NCBI RefSeq assembly: GCF_019511605.1
Contig: NZ_JAEUAV010000009.1
Coordinates: 1 to 64,000 of the forward strand
DNA length: 64,000 bases
DNA from: Paraburkholderia phenoliruptrix
Lineage (GTDB): Bacteria; Pseudomonadota; Gammaproteobacteria; Burkholderiales; Burkholderiaceae
Reading direction: 5' to 3'
How positions within the stretch are numbered: position 1 is the first letter of the stretch; each line of letters begins with the position of its first letter. This document shows, in pieces, positions 53,345-64,000 of the stretch. The notes beneath the pieces were generated by a model. That model saw only the letters and a program-made list of their open reading frames with translations. It was not told the origin of the DNA and did no database searches. The position numbers and the translations under genes are program-made.

Positions 53345-54196
53345 TCAAAGCCGAAACTGTTGCCGCAGCGCCGTTGCAAGCACGTCGATCGCTTCCGTCG
53401 CGCGGCCCGTGTTAGCACGCATCAACACCACTTCGTGGTCACCGATAGGTGGAAGACCATCCATCACACGCATGTTTGCGGTGACCTTGGCCCGATCGAG
53501 AAGCGTGACCGCCAGGCCCGATTCGACACAAGCCTTGATGACCTGGGTCGATCCGCTGTCGAGCACGACTCGCCACTTGCGCCCCGCAGCTTCCAGTGCG
53601 TCCATCATTGCCTGCCGATACGGACAGGGCTCGGCATAAAGAGCCAATGGAACGGGACGCGAGTCGTCAAGCGAGAACATAGGGCTGCCGACCCAAACCG
53701 GCGTCGTGAGCGTCAATACATTTGCCGCCCTGCTCCGATGCGCCGGCTGAACGACGATCGCCAGGTCGAGCTTGCCGCGCGCAACCTGATCGCGCAGCTT
53801 CAGGCTCGGCGCAGTCTTCACTTCAAGCACGACGTCGGGCCAACTGGTCGCGAAGCCCGGCAAGATGTCGTGAATCACGTGAGCAGCATATTCGTCGGGT
53901 ACGCCAAGCACGACGCGGCCCGCCAGGCGCTTTCCCTTGATCTCGTCGACTAGCCGGTCGTGCGCGGACAGCAACTCATCCGTGCTCGACAGCAGCCGCT
54001 TGCCGAGCACGGTCAGCGTGACCGCCTGGTTGTTCCGTTCGAGCAGCCTGCCGCCCGCGACGGCCTCGAGGCGCTGAATCTGCAGGCTCACCGCCGCGGG
54101 ACTTTTGTTGACGTGCTCGGCCGCCGCCCGGAAGCGGCCCAGCCGCGCAACCGCGTGGAAGGTGCGCAGCAGTTCGATGTCTAGCACAGTGGTCAT
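53345..54196 (-). CDS. LysR-family transcriptional regulator
   Basis: A 283-residue regulator. Head: DIELLRTFHAVARLGRFRAAAEHVNKSPAAVSLQIQRLEAVAGGRLLERN; effector domain opens RVVLGVPDEYAAHVIHDILPGFATSWPDVVLEVK. It is divergent from the DMT transporter gene (89 bases apart) and upstream of the catabolic cluster on the same strand, so either could be its target; divergence favours the transporter. Confidence 0.92.
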   Translation of the reverse strand: MTTVLDIELLRTFHAVARLGRFRAAAEHVNKSPAAVSLQIQRLEAVAGGRLLERNNQAVTLTVLGKRLLSSTDELLSAHDRLVDEIKGKRLAGRVVLGVPDEYAAHVIHDILPGFATSWPDVVLEVKTAPSLKLRDQVARGKLDLAIVVQPAHRSRAANVLTLTTPVWVGSPMFSLDDSRPVPLALYAEPCPYRQAMMDALEAAGRKWRVVLDSGSTQVIKACVESGLAVTLLDRAKVTANMRVMDGLPPIGDHEVVLMRANTGRATEAIDVLATALRQQFRL

Positions 54197-54284
54197 CGCG
54201 GGCCTCCCATGGTTTAGCGTTATTGAACGATCCGATCAGTATATTTTGATTTTCGAATCGACAGGAGCGCGCTACGGTAGATGC

Positions 54285-55241
54285 ATGACGACAACCTTCA
54301 CCGACAGACGCGCATCAGCGTCGAACCACATGCCGCTACCCGTGCTCGAGGCGGCGATGGTGCTCACGTGGAGTTCGGGCTTCGTGGGAATGCGGTTCTC
54401 GGCGGACTATGCGCCGGTTTATCTGGTCATGCTATGGCGCTTCGTCGTGCTCTCTATCGGCCTGTTTCCGTTCGTCGCGCGAGAGATGCTGCACGCGGGC
54501 CGGCCGGTTCTGGTCCGGCAAGCCTGCATAGGAACGTTGGCGATGGCGGGCTACCTTGCGGGCGTCGCGGGCGGCATTCAGCACGGCGTGCCGGCCGGTC
54601 TCGCGGCGCTCATCGCGGACTTGCTGCCCATCGGCGTAGTGCTGATGTCGGCGTGCCTGTTCAATCAGCGCAGCCCGTCGATCGTATGGGCCGGGCTGGG
54701 GCTTGGTCTCGCCGGCACGTTGACTGTCTGCCGCGATGCCGTCTCGCTCGGGGCCGCACCGGCGTGGGCGTATGCACTGCCGGTCGCCGGAATGCTATCG
54801 CTCGCGGCGGCTACCGTCTGGCAGCAATGTTCGGCGAGCCAAGGCAAGCTGAGTCCTCTCGGCATGCTCTGGCTGCAGAGCTTCGTCTCCTCGCCCATCT
54901 TCCTGGTGCTGCAAGCGTCTCAGGGGCCAGTCGCACCGATTCCCTCGGTCGGGTTTGCGGCAAGCGTCGCGTGGACCGCCATCCTCGCGACGCTCGGCGG
55001 ATGCGGTCTGTACTGGGCGTGTCTGCAACGGTCTTCGTCTGCTCGCGTGACAAGCGTTCTATTCCTCAGTCCGCCCGTCACGATGGTCTGGGCATGGGCG
55101 ATGTTTCGGGAGCCGCTGTCATGGCTGATGGTCGTCGGCACAGTGATCTCTGGCGTGGGGATTCTGCTGGTCATCAATCGGGCGAGCGGCGAGGCTCGCG
55201 AGGGAGCCCTCGCTTGCAAGGGTTCGCGTCGGCCGGGCTGA
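54285..55241 (+). CDS. DMT-superfamily (EamA) transporter
   Basis: A 318-residue ten-span protein with two EamA halves. The first half opens VLEAAMVLTWSSGFVGMRFSADYAPVYLVMLWRFV; the second ends SSARVTSVLFLSPPVTMVWAWAMFREPLSWLMVVGTVISGVGILLVI, both typical. EamA proteins commonly export amino acids or metabolites. The start at 54285 was chosen by homology of the N-terminus; only a weak ribosome site (GGTAG) is present. Probably controlled by the divergent LysR gene. Confidence 0.9.
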   Translation: MTTTFTDRRASASNHMPLPVLEAAMVLTWSSGFVGMRFSADYAPVYLVMLWRFVVLSIGLFPFVAREMLHAGRPVLVRQACIGTLAMAGYLAGVAGGIQHGVPAGLAALIADLLPIGVVLMSACLFNQRSPSIVWAGLGLGLAGTLTVCRDAVSLGAAPAWAYALPVAGMLSLAAATVWQQCSASQGKLSPLGMLWLQSFVSSPIFLVLQASQGPVAPIPSVGFAASVAWTAILATLGGCGLYWACLQRSSSARVTSVLFLSPPVTMVWAWAMFREPLSWLMVVGTVISGVGILLVINRASGEAREGALACKGSRRPG

Positions 55242-55368
55242 GTTTCGGCTTGGGTCAGATCGGCGTGAAGCCCGCGTCGGGTTTTCGTGGCGAAGATCAG
55301 TTCCTGCAATCGGCTCGTCGCCAAAGCGATAGCGACACTCGCCAGCCCGGACGCTCGATCGTTTCAGG

Positions 55369-58062
<2,694 letters not shown>

Positions 58063-58366
58063 TTCGGTGAGTGACGAATGTGCATGGCCGTGCAGCCGAA
58101 TGCCAGTGCAGTTGCACGGAGCGTGCCCGCAGGCGTGTGCGGCATGATGCCCGTGCGGGCGTTGGTTATCGGCGCCCACACTGCTCGACGGCAATTCTAC
58201 GATGCCCGCAACCGGGCCTGTCTACGCAGATAACAGACTTGTAATGTGCCCGTCACTTACGGGTCAGTGGCAGATCGGCACACTGCAGCCTCATCGGCCT
58301 GCCGCATTGCACCGCCTGGACGCATCGTGGCACGGTCACCTCGAGCCCATCGTCCAAGGAAATGTC

Positions 58367-61300
58367 ATGTGGATAGTCCGACTGGCCCTGCGGCGGCCCT
58401 ATACCTTCATCGTGATGGCTGTGCTGCTGTTTATTCTCGGCCCGCTCGCGATCATGCGCACGCCGACGGATATCTTTCCGAACATCGACATTCCCGTGGT
58501 CAGCATTGTCTGGTCGTACAACGGCTTTTCCGCCGAAGACATGGCGCACCGAATCACGTCGAACTACGAGCGTGCGCTCACGACGGACGTCGACGACATC
58601 GAGCACATCGAGTCGCAGTCATTGAACGGCGTCTCGGTCGTGAAGATCTTCTTTCACCCCGGCGCCGACATTAACCGGGCCATCGCCGAAGCTGCATCGA
58701 ACTCGGCGTCGATCCTGCGAATCCTGCCGCCCGGCACCTTGCCGCCGAACATCATCACCTACAACGCATCGACGGTGCCCGTCCTGCAACTGGGCCTGTC
58801 CAGCGACACCTTGCCCGAACAGAAGCTCTACGATCTCGGCAACAGTTTCATCCGCACCCAGCTGGCCACCGTGCAAGGGGCGGCGGTGCCGCTGCCGTTC
58901 GGCGGCAAGATCCGCCAGATCATGGTGGAGCTCGATCCCAAGGCGCTGCAGGCGAAAGGACTCGCACCGATCGACGTGGTCAACGCAGTCAACGCGCAAA
59001 ACCTCATTCTGCCGGGCGGCACCGCGAAAATTGGCTCGCGCGAATACAACGTCGAGATGAACGGCAGCACGCAGACCGTCGCTGCACTCAACGACCTGCC
59101 CATCAAGACGGTGCAAGGCGGCGTGGTGTACGTTCGCGACGTCGCGCATGTGATCGACGGCTATGCGCCGCAGACCAACATCGTGCGCAGCGACGGCAAG
59201 CGCGCCGCCCTGCTGCAGGTCGAGAAGACCGGCAGCGCGTCGACGCTGACGATCATCCAGCAGGTCAAGGACATGCTGCCGAAAATCTCGGCCGGTTTGC
59301 CGAAAGCCCTGCACATCATCCCGTTATCGGATCAGTCCGTGTTCGTGAAGGCGGCCATTTCTGGCGTGGTGCGCGAAGCGCTGATCGCCGCATGCCTGAC
59401 GGCCGCGATGATTCTGCTGTTTCTCGGCAGCTGGCGCGCAACGTTGATCATTGCCGTGACAATTCCGCTCGCCGTGCTGACGTCGTTCATTGCGCTTGCA
59501 GCGCTCGGACAAACCATCAACATCATGACGCTTGGCGGCCTTGCGCTCGCTGTCGGTATTCTGGTCGACGACGCGACGGTGGCCATTGAAAACATCACGC
59601 ATCATCTGGAAAAGGGCGAGCCGTTGCATGACGCGATACTGAACGGCTCAGGCGAGATCGCCGTGCCGACGTTCGTGTCCACCATGTCGATCTGCATTGT
59701 GTTCGTGCCGATGTTCCTGCTGTCCGGCGTCGCGCGCTATCTGTTCGTGCCGCTTGCGGAAGCAGTGGTATTCGCCATGTGCGCGTCTTACTTCTTCTCG
59801 CGCACGCTGATCCCGACGCTTGCGATGTATCTGATGCGCGCGCCGTCCAAAGAAGACCACGCTGCGCACGGACGCTTCGCCGCGCTAACGCGTTTTCAGG
59901 CGCGCTTCGAACGGCACTTCGAAGCGCTGCGCAGCGGCTATCGTGCGATGCTGGGACGCGCGATAGCGGGACGCCGACGTTTTCTGCCCGTATATGTCGC
60001 GCTGTGTCTTGCGTCTTTGACCCTCGTTCCGTTCGCCGGCCGCGACTTCTTCCCTGCCGTCGATACCGGTCAGATCCGGCTGCATCTGCGCGCACCGACG
60101 GGCACTCGCATCGAGGAGACGGCGCGCATCACCGATCGGGTCGAAGCAAAGATTCGCAGCGTGATCCCGGCGTCGGATCAGGCGGCCGTGCTCGATAACA
60201 TCGGTGTGCCTGTCAGCGGCATCAATCTGACCTACGACTCGTCCGATCCGGTCGGCCCCGAAGACGCCGATATTCTGGTGACGCTGCAGCCGAAGCACAA
60301 ACCCACCGCGCAATACGTCGCGCAACTGCGCAACGTGCTCGCCACGTCGTTTCCGGGTGTGACGTTCGCGTTCCTGCCCGCCGACATCGTCAGCCAGATT
60401 CTGAACTTCGGCCTGCCCGCCCCTATCGACGTGCAGATCGTGGGCAATCAGCTCGACAAGAACCGCGTGGTGGCCGACCGGCTGCTTGCGCAGTTGCGCG
60501 GTGTGCGCGGTCTCGTCGACGCACGCATCCAGCAGCCCGGCGACGCGCCGACCATCGACGTGAACGTCGACCGGACCAAAGCGATACAGGCGGGCCTCAC
60601 GCAGCGTGACGTCGCGCAGAACATGTTGATCGCGCTCTCGGGCAGTTCGCAGACCACGCCGAACTTCTGGCTCGACCCGAAGAACGGCGTGAGCTACCCG
60701 CTGCTCGCCGAGGTGCCGCAGTACGACATCGACTCGCTGCAAACGCTTTCGAACATTCCGTTGACCACGAATCCGGCGACCGTCGCGCCACAGAACCAGC
60801 TCGGCACGCTCGGCACGTTGAAGCGCAGCTCGCAGCAGGCGGTGGTCTCGCACTACAACGTGCAGCCGGTGCTCGACATATTCGCCGCGACGCAGGGACG
60901 CGATCTGGGTAGCGTCGCCGCCGACGTATCCAGAATTGTCGACGCGGCGCGCGCGCAGTTGCCGCCCGGCTCGTCGATCGTGATGCGCGGCCAGGTGCAG
61001 TCGATGAACGAGTCGTTTGCGGGTCTCGGCGCCGGGCTCGTGTTCGCGATTGCGCTCGTCTACCTGCTAATGGTCGTCAATTTCCAGTCGTGGCTGGACC
61101 CGCTCATCATCATCAGCGGCTTGCCGGCATCGCTCGCGGGCATTGCATGGATGCTGTTCGCGACGCATACCACGCTGAGCGTGCCCGCCCTCACCGGAAC
61201 GATTCTGTGCATCGGCATTGCAACGGCAAACAGCATTCTCGTGATCAACACCGCGCGGGAGTCGTTGCAGGCCGGCATGGAGCCGCTTGCCGCCGCGCTC

Positions 61301-61558
61301 GACGCGGGCTTTAACCGCTTCAGGCCGGTGCTGATGACCGCGCTCGCCATGCTGATCGGCATGCTGCCGATGGCGCTCGGCCTCGGCGACGGCGGCGAAC
61401 AGAACGCCCCGCTCGGCCGCGCGGTGATTGGCGGCCTGGCATTCGGCACGCTCTCGACGCTGATGTTCGTACCCGTCGTGTTCGGGACGGTGCATGGGTG
61501 GCTCGCGCGGCGCCGCGCGGCTCGCTCTGCCGCCGTGCCAGTGAACACTCAAGCCTGA
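58367..61558 (+). CDS. RND efflux pump inner-membrane subunit (HAE1/MdtBC-like)
   Basis: A 1063-residue trimeric proton-driven exporter. Span 1 is LALRRPYTFIVMAVLLFILGPLAI, then RTPTDIFPNIDIPVVSIVWSYNG, the typical first periplasmic entry. The relay region in span 4 has LGGLALAVGILVDDATVAIENITHHLEKG (paired Asp); a second half begins FLPVYVALCLASLTLVPFAGRDFFPAVDTGQIRLHL. A CAAGGA ribosome site supports the ATG at 58367. First gene of a pump-adaptor-channel operon, divergent from the UvrA2-type gene. Confidence 0.94.
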   Translation: MWIVRLALRRPYTFIVMAVLLFILGPLAIMRTPTDIFPNIDIPVVSIVWSYNGFSAEDMAHRITSNYERALTTDVDDIEHIESQSLNGVSVVKIFFHPGADINRAIAEAASNSASILRILPPGTLPPNIITYNASTVPVLQLGLSSDTLPEQKLYDLGNSFIRTQLATVQGAAVPLPFGGKIRQIMVELDPKALQAKGLAPIDVVNAVNAQNLILPGGTAKIGSREYNVEMNGSTQTVAALNDLPIKTVQGGVVYVRDVAHVIDGYAPQTNIVRSDGKRAALLQVEKTGSASTLTIIQQVKDMLPKISAGLPKALHIIPLSDQSVFVKAAISGVVREALIAACLTAAMILLFLGSWRATLIIAVTIPLAVLTSFIALAALGQTINIMTLGGLALAVGILVDDATVAIENITHHLEKGEPLHDAILNGSGEIAVPTFVSTMSICIVFVPMFLLSGVARYLFVPLAEAVVFAMCASYFFSRTLIPTLAMYLMRAPSKEDHAAHGRFAALTRFQARFERHFEALRSGYRAMLGRAIAGRRRFLPVYVALCLASLTLVPFAGRDFFPAVDTGQIRLHLRAPTGTRIEETARITDRVEAKIRSVIPASDQAAVLDNIGVPVSGINLTYDSSDPVGPEDADILVTLQPKHKPTAQYVAQLRNVLATSFPGVTFAFLPADIVSQILNFGLPAPIDVQIVGNQLDKNRVVADRLLAQLRGVRGLVDARIQQPGDAPTIDVNVDRTKAIQAGLTQRDVAQNMLIALSGSSQTTPNFWLDPKNGVSYPLLAEVPQYDIDSLQTLSNIPLTTNPATVAPQNQLGTLGTLKRSSQQAVVSHYNVQPVLDIFAATQGRDLGSVAADVSRIVDAARAQLPPGSSIVMRGQVQSMNESFAGLGAGLVFAIALVYLLMVVNFQSWLDPLIIISGLPASLAGIAWMLFATHTTLSVPALTGTILCIGIATANSILVINTARESLQAGMEPLAAALDAGFNRFRPVLMTALAMLIGMLPMALGLGDGGEQNAPLGRAVIGGLAFGTLSTLMFVPVVFGTVHGWLARRRAARSAAVPVNTQA

Positions 61559-61570
61559 TAAGGAAAAGCC

Positions 61571-62812
61571 ATGACTCAGTCCATCCCACCGCAGGACCGC
61601 GATGGCCACGCATCGACGGTGCCTGCCGTACCCACGCCCAACGACACCGCCGCGCAAACCACGAAGCGCCGCGCGCTTCTGCTGCCCGGCGCCCTGTTGG
61701 CGATTGCAGCGGCCCTGCTCGCAATCGGAATCGTGCCGCGCCTTTATGCGAGCACCGAACTCTCGCAACAGGTTGCAGCACAACGCGAGACGGTTGTCGA
61801 TGCTATCCGGCCAAAACCGGCGCCGGCTTCGCAGGAACTGCTGTTGCCCGGTTCGGTGATGCCGTATGCCGACGCGTCGATCTATGCGCGCACGAGCGGC
61901 TACGTTCGGCACTGGTACGCGGACATCGGCACGAAAGTCCGGGCCGGACAGACGCTCGCCGACATCGAAACGCCGGAGCTCGACGCCCAGTTGCAACAGG
62001 CACGCGCCGACGTGGCCACCGCCAAGGCCAACTACGCATTCGCCGACAGCACCGCACGCCGCTGGCAGACGATGTTGCAAACGCAATCGGTGTCGCAACA
62101 GGATGCCGATTCAAAGACGAGCGACAGCGCCGCAAAACTCGCCGCGCTCGCGTCGGCGCAGGCCAACGTCGCGCGCTTGAGCGAGCTCGTGTCTTACGAG
62201 AAAGTCACCGCGCCGTTCGACGGCGTCGTCACGGTGCGCAACGTCGATGTCGGCGCGCTCGTCACCTCAGGAGGAGCGCCGGGTCTTGCGAGTGCGCCGG
62301 GAGAGCTTTTCCACGTCGAGCAGACCGACCGCTTGCGGGTTTACGTGAACGTGCCGCAGGACGATGCCGGCAGCATCAGCACGGGCACGCGGGTTTATCT
62401 GACGACCCAGCAGTATCCGGGCCGCTCCTTTGCCGCGACCGTCGCGCGCAGCGCCGACGCAATCGATTCTGTCAGCCGGACGCTGCGCGTGGAGATCGAT
62501 GTCGACAATCGCGACGGCGCGTTGTTGCCCGGCGCGTACGCGCAGGTTCATCTGGCGTTGCGCACGCAGCACCCCGCGCTCGAACTTCCGGTGAGCGCAT
62601 TGCTGTTCCGACCCGATGGCGCGACGGTTGCGGTGATCGGACAGGACGGCCGCGCGCATCTGCGCAAGGTGACGATCGGCCGGGACTTCGGCACCTACGT
62701 TGAAGTCGCGACCGGCGTCACGTCAACGGACCAGGTGATCGACAATCCGGGCGATGCGCTCGCGGACGGCCAGCCGGTGCGCGTCGCCGCACCCGCGGCA
62801 CAGCACGGTTAA
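61571..62812 (+). CDS. RND efflux periplasmic adaptor (MFP) subunit
   Basis: A 413-residue adaptor. N-terminal cytoplasmic segment, then signal anchor LLPGALLAIAAALLAIGIVPRLY (about residues 35-57), then the biotinyl-lipoyl half-motif YVRHWYADIGTKVRAGQTLADIETPELDAQLQQARADV, an alpha-hairpin, LSELVSYEKVTAPFDGVVTVRNVDVGALV (second half-motif) and beta-barrel. It bridges the pump to the outer-membrane channel. AAGGA precedes the ATG 12 bases after the pump stop. Confidence 0.94.
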   Translation: MTQSIPPQDRDGHASTVPAVPTPNDTAAQTTKRRALLLPGALLAIAAALLAIGIVPRLYASTELSQQVAAQRETVVDAIRPKPAPASQELLLPGSVMPYADASIYARTSGYVRHWYADIGTKVRAGQTLADIETPELDAQLQQARADVATAKANYAFADSTARRWQTMLQTQSVSQQDADSKTSDSAAKLAALASAQANVARLSELVSYEKVTAPFDGVVTVRNVDVGALVTSGGAPGLASAPGELFHVEQTDRLRVYVNVPQDDAGSISTGTRVYLTTQQYPGRSFAATVARSADAIDSVSRTLRVEIDVDNRDGALLPGAYAQVHLALRTQHPALELPVSALLFRPDGATVAVIGQDGRAHLRKVTIGRDFGTYVEVATGVTSTDQVIDNPGDALADGQPVRVAAPAAQHG

Positions 62813-62831
62813 GCGATTCAGGAGACCGACC

Positions 62832-64000
62832 ATGCTCACTCCTCTTCGTCCATTCGCCCGTCGCAGCGCGGCTATTGTCACTGCCTGCGCGTTGACCGCA
62901 TGTTCGACGCTGCCTGCCTATCATCAACCGGAAGCGGCCGTGCCCACTCAATACGCAGGTGCGGCGGCGCCCGGCTGGAGCGTCGCTGCGCCAGCCGATG
63001 CCGAGCCGCCAGGCCCGTGGTGGACCCTCTTTCACGACGCCGAACTGGACCAGCTCGAAGCGCGCGTCGATGTGTCGAATCAAACCGTGGCGAAAGCGGT
63101 AGCGCAACTGCAGGCCGCCCGCGCGATGCTCAACTACCAGCGTGCCGGCTATGCACCCACGGTGACCGCGGGCGCGGCGCAGTCGCGCGCGAGGTTGTCG
63201 CAGAACGTGCTCGGACATTCGCTCGCGGGAAAGACTGTGCCCGACTACTCGGTGGGCGTCACCGCGAGCTGGGAACCCGACCTGTTCGGCCGGGTGAAGA
63301 ATGCGACCGTCTATGCGCGCGACAACGCGCAGGCAAGCGAGGCGGATCTTCAGGCCGTGCGCCTGTCGGTCGCGAGCGACCTCGCAACCGATTACTTCGA
63401 CCTGCGTTCGCTCGATCGTCAGAAGAAGCTGCTCGACGACAGCGTTACCGCGTATGCCGCGGCCTTGAGGATCGTGCAACAGCAGTTGAAGGACGGTGCG
63501 ATCGATGCCTCGGCCGTCGCGCAGGCGCAGACGCAACTGGAAAGCACCCGCAGCCAGGACACGGACATCGACGTGCAACGCGCGCAGCTTCAACATGCGA
63601 TCGCTACGCTGATCGGCGTGCCCGCGTCGTCGTTCACACTGACGAGTGAAGTGAAAAGCGTTGCGTTGCCGCAGATTCCGACCGGCGTTCCATCGCAACT
63701 GCTGGAACGCAGGCCGGACATCGCAGCAGCCGAGCGGCGCGTGGCGGCGGCCAATGCTCAGATCGGCGAAGCGCGTGCCGCCTACTATCCCGACCTGACG
63801 TTGTCGGCCACTGCGGGACTCGAAAGCACGTTCTTTGCGCCGTGGCTCACGGCGCCCAGCCTGTTCTGGTCGCTGGGCGCGCAACTGGCCGGCACGCTGT
63901 TCGACGGCGGCCGTCGCCATGCCGCGTTGCAGGGTGCGAACGCGCAGTACGACAGCGCAGTGGCGGATTACCGGCAGACCGTGCTGAGCGCGTTCCAGCA
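62832..64000 (+). CDS. RND outer-membrane factor lipoprotein (OprM/NodT-like), cut by window end
   Basis: The frame is open from the ATG at 62832 to the window edge (389 full codons visible). The lipobox is ALTACSTLP, giving lipidation at Cys near residue 25. The family core WWTLFHDAELDQLEARV and the repeated coiled helices (NQTVAKAVAQLQAARAML, AATLGEARAAYYP-type region) are clear, including LLERRPDIAAAERRVAAANAQIGEARAAYYPDL. It forms the trimeric channel completing this efflux system. GGAG precedes the start. The C-terminus is not in the window. Confidence 0.93.
   Translation, partial: MLTPLRPFARRSAAIVTACALTACSTLPAYHQPEAAVPTQYAGAAAPGWSVAAPADAEPPGPWWTLFHDAELDQLEARVDVSNQTVAKAVAQLQAARAMLNYQRAGYAPTVTAGAAQSRARLSQNVLGHSLAGKTVPDYSVGVTASWEPDLFGRVKNATVYARDNAQASEADLQAVRLSVASDLATDYFDLRSLDRQKKLLDDSVTAYAAALRIVQQQLKDGAIDASAVAQAQTQLESTRSQDTDIDVQRAQLQHAIATLIGVPASSFTLTSEVKSVALPQIPTGVPSQLLERRPDIAAAERRVAAANAQIGEARAAYYPDLTLSATAGLESTFFAPWLTAPSLFWSLGAQLAGTLFDGGRRHAALQGANAQYDSAVADYRQTVLSAFQ

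Noticed and set aside
58063..58194. His/Cys-rich N-terminal extension of the UvrA2-type protein (metal-binding domain)
   Set aside because: The upstream start codon would be TTG without a ribosome site; the His/Cys richness is probably a by-product of GC-rich non-coding sequence.

Overview
The window is high-GC DNA with the gene content of a Burkholderiaceae chromosome, most likely Paraburkholderia, Caballeronia or a close relative. That reading rests on the imuA-imuB-dnaE2 mutasome, DUF3597 and DUF883 stress-type proteins, NIPSNAP proteins, FUSC transporters, many LysR regulators and a proteobacterial RND pump. It is inference from gene content, not a taxonomic proof. No tRNA, rRNA, CRISPR array, transposase or phage integrase was recognised.

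Layout. 1-2.6 kb: small stress or hypothetical proteins (PRC-barrel, DUF883, DUF3597). 2.7-9.1 kb, minus strand: a DNA-damage block made of an SRAP-type protein, dnaE2, imuB and imuA. A textbook LexA box (9079-9094) precedes imuA, and an 8-copy 10-bp tandem repeat lies behind it. 9.3-11.9 kb: small proteins, a NIPSNAP protein and a LysR regulator. 12.0-19.5 kb, plus strand: a five-gene peptide-type ABC transporter followed by a cytoplasmic gamma-glutamyltransferase-like enzyme, which suggests uptake and cleavage of gamma-glutamyl peptides. 20.2-22.0 kb: a divergent AraC/SDR pair. 22.4-29.2 kb: an AT-richer surface-glycan-type segment with three GT2 glycosyltransferases, a papain-like hydrolase and a HAD protein. 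29.3-36.1 kb: a CoA-transferase, a FUSC exporter with a divergent LysR regulator, an orphan flgM and a tandem zinc-ribbon protein. 36.2-39.7 kb: lactate permease and an NRAMP transporter.

39.9-54.2 kb is the most interesting part. Thirteen co-oriented minus-strand genes lie between a GntR/FCD regulator and a LysR regulator. They encode two MFS importers, three different beta-hydroxyacid dehydrogenases, a metallo-beta-lactamase-fold lactonase, MmgE/PrpD, an SDR, an aldehyde dehydrogenase, NIPSNAP, a cupin and two carboxymuconolactone-decarboxylase-type proteins. A near-consensus sigma-70 promoter embedded in a perfect inverted repeat (53196-53230) precedes the cluster. Related ATTGT..GACA dyads occur there, before the 44.4 kb gene and at the GntR gene itself. 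This looks like a complete catabolic pathway for an unidentified hydroxy or lactone acid.

54.3-64 kb: a DMT exporter, a UvrA2-type protein lacking the UvrB-binding domain, and a divergent RND efflux operon (pump, adaptor, and an outer-membrane lipoprotein cut by the window end).
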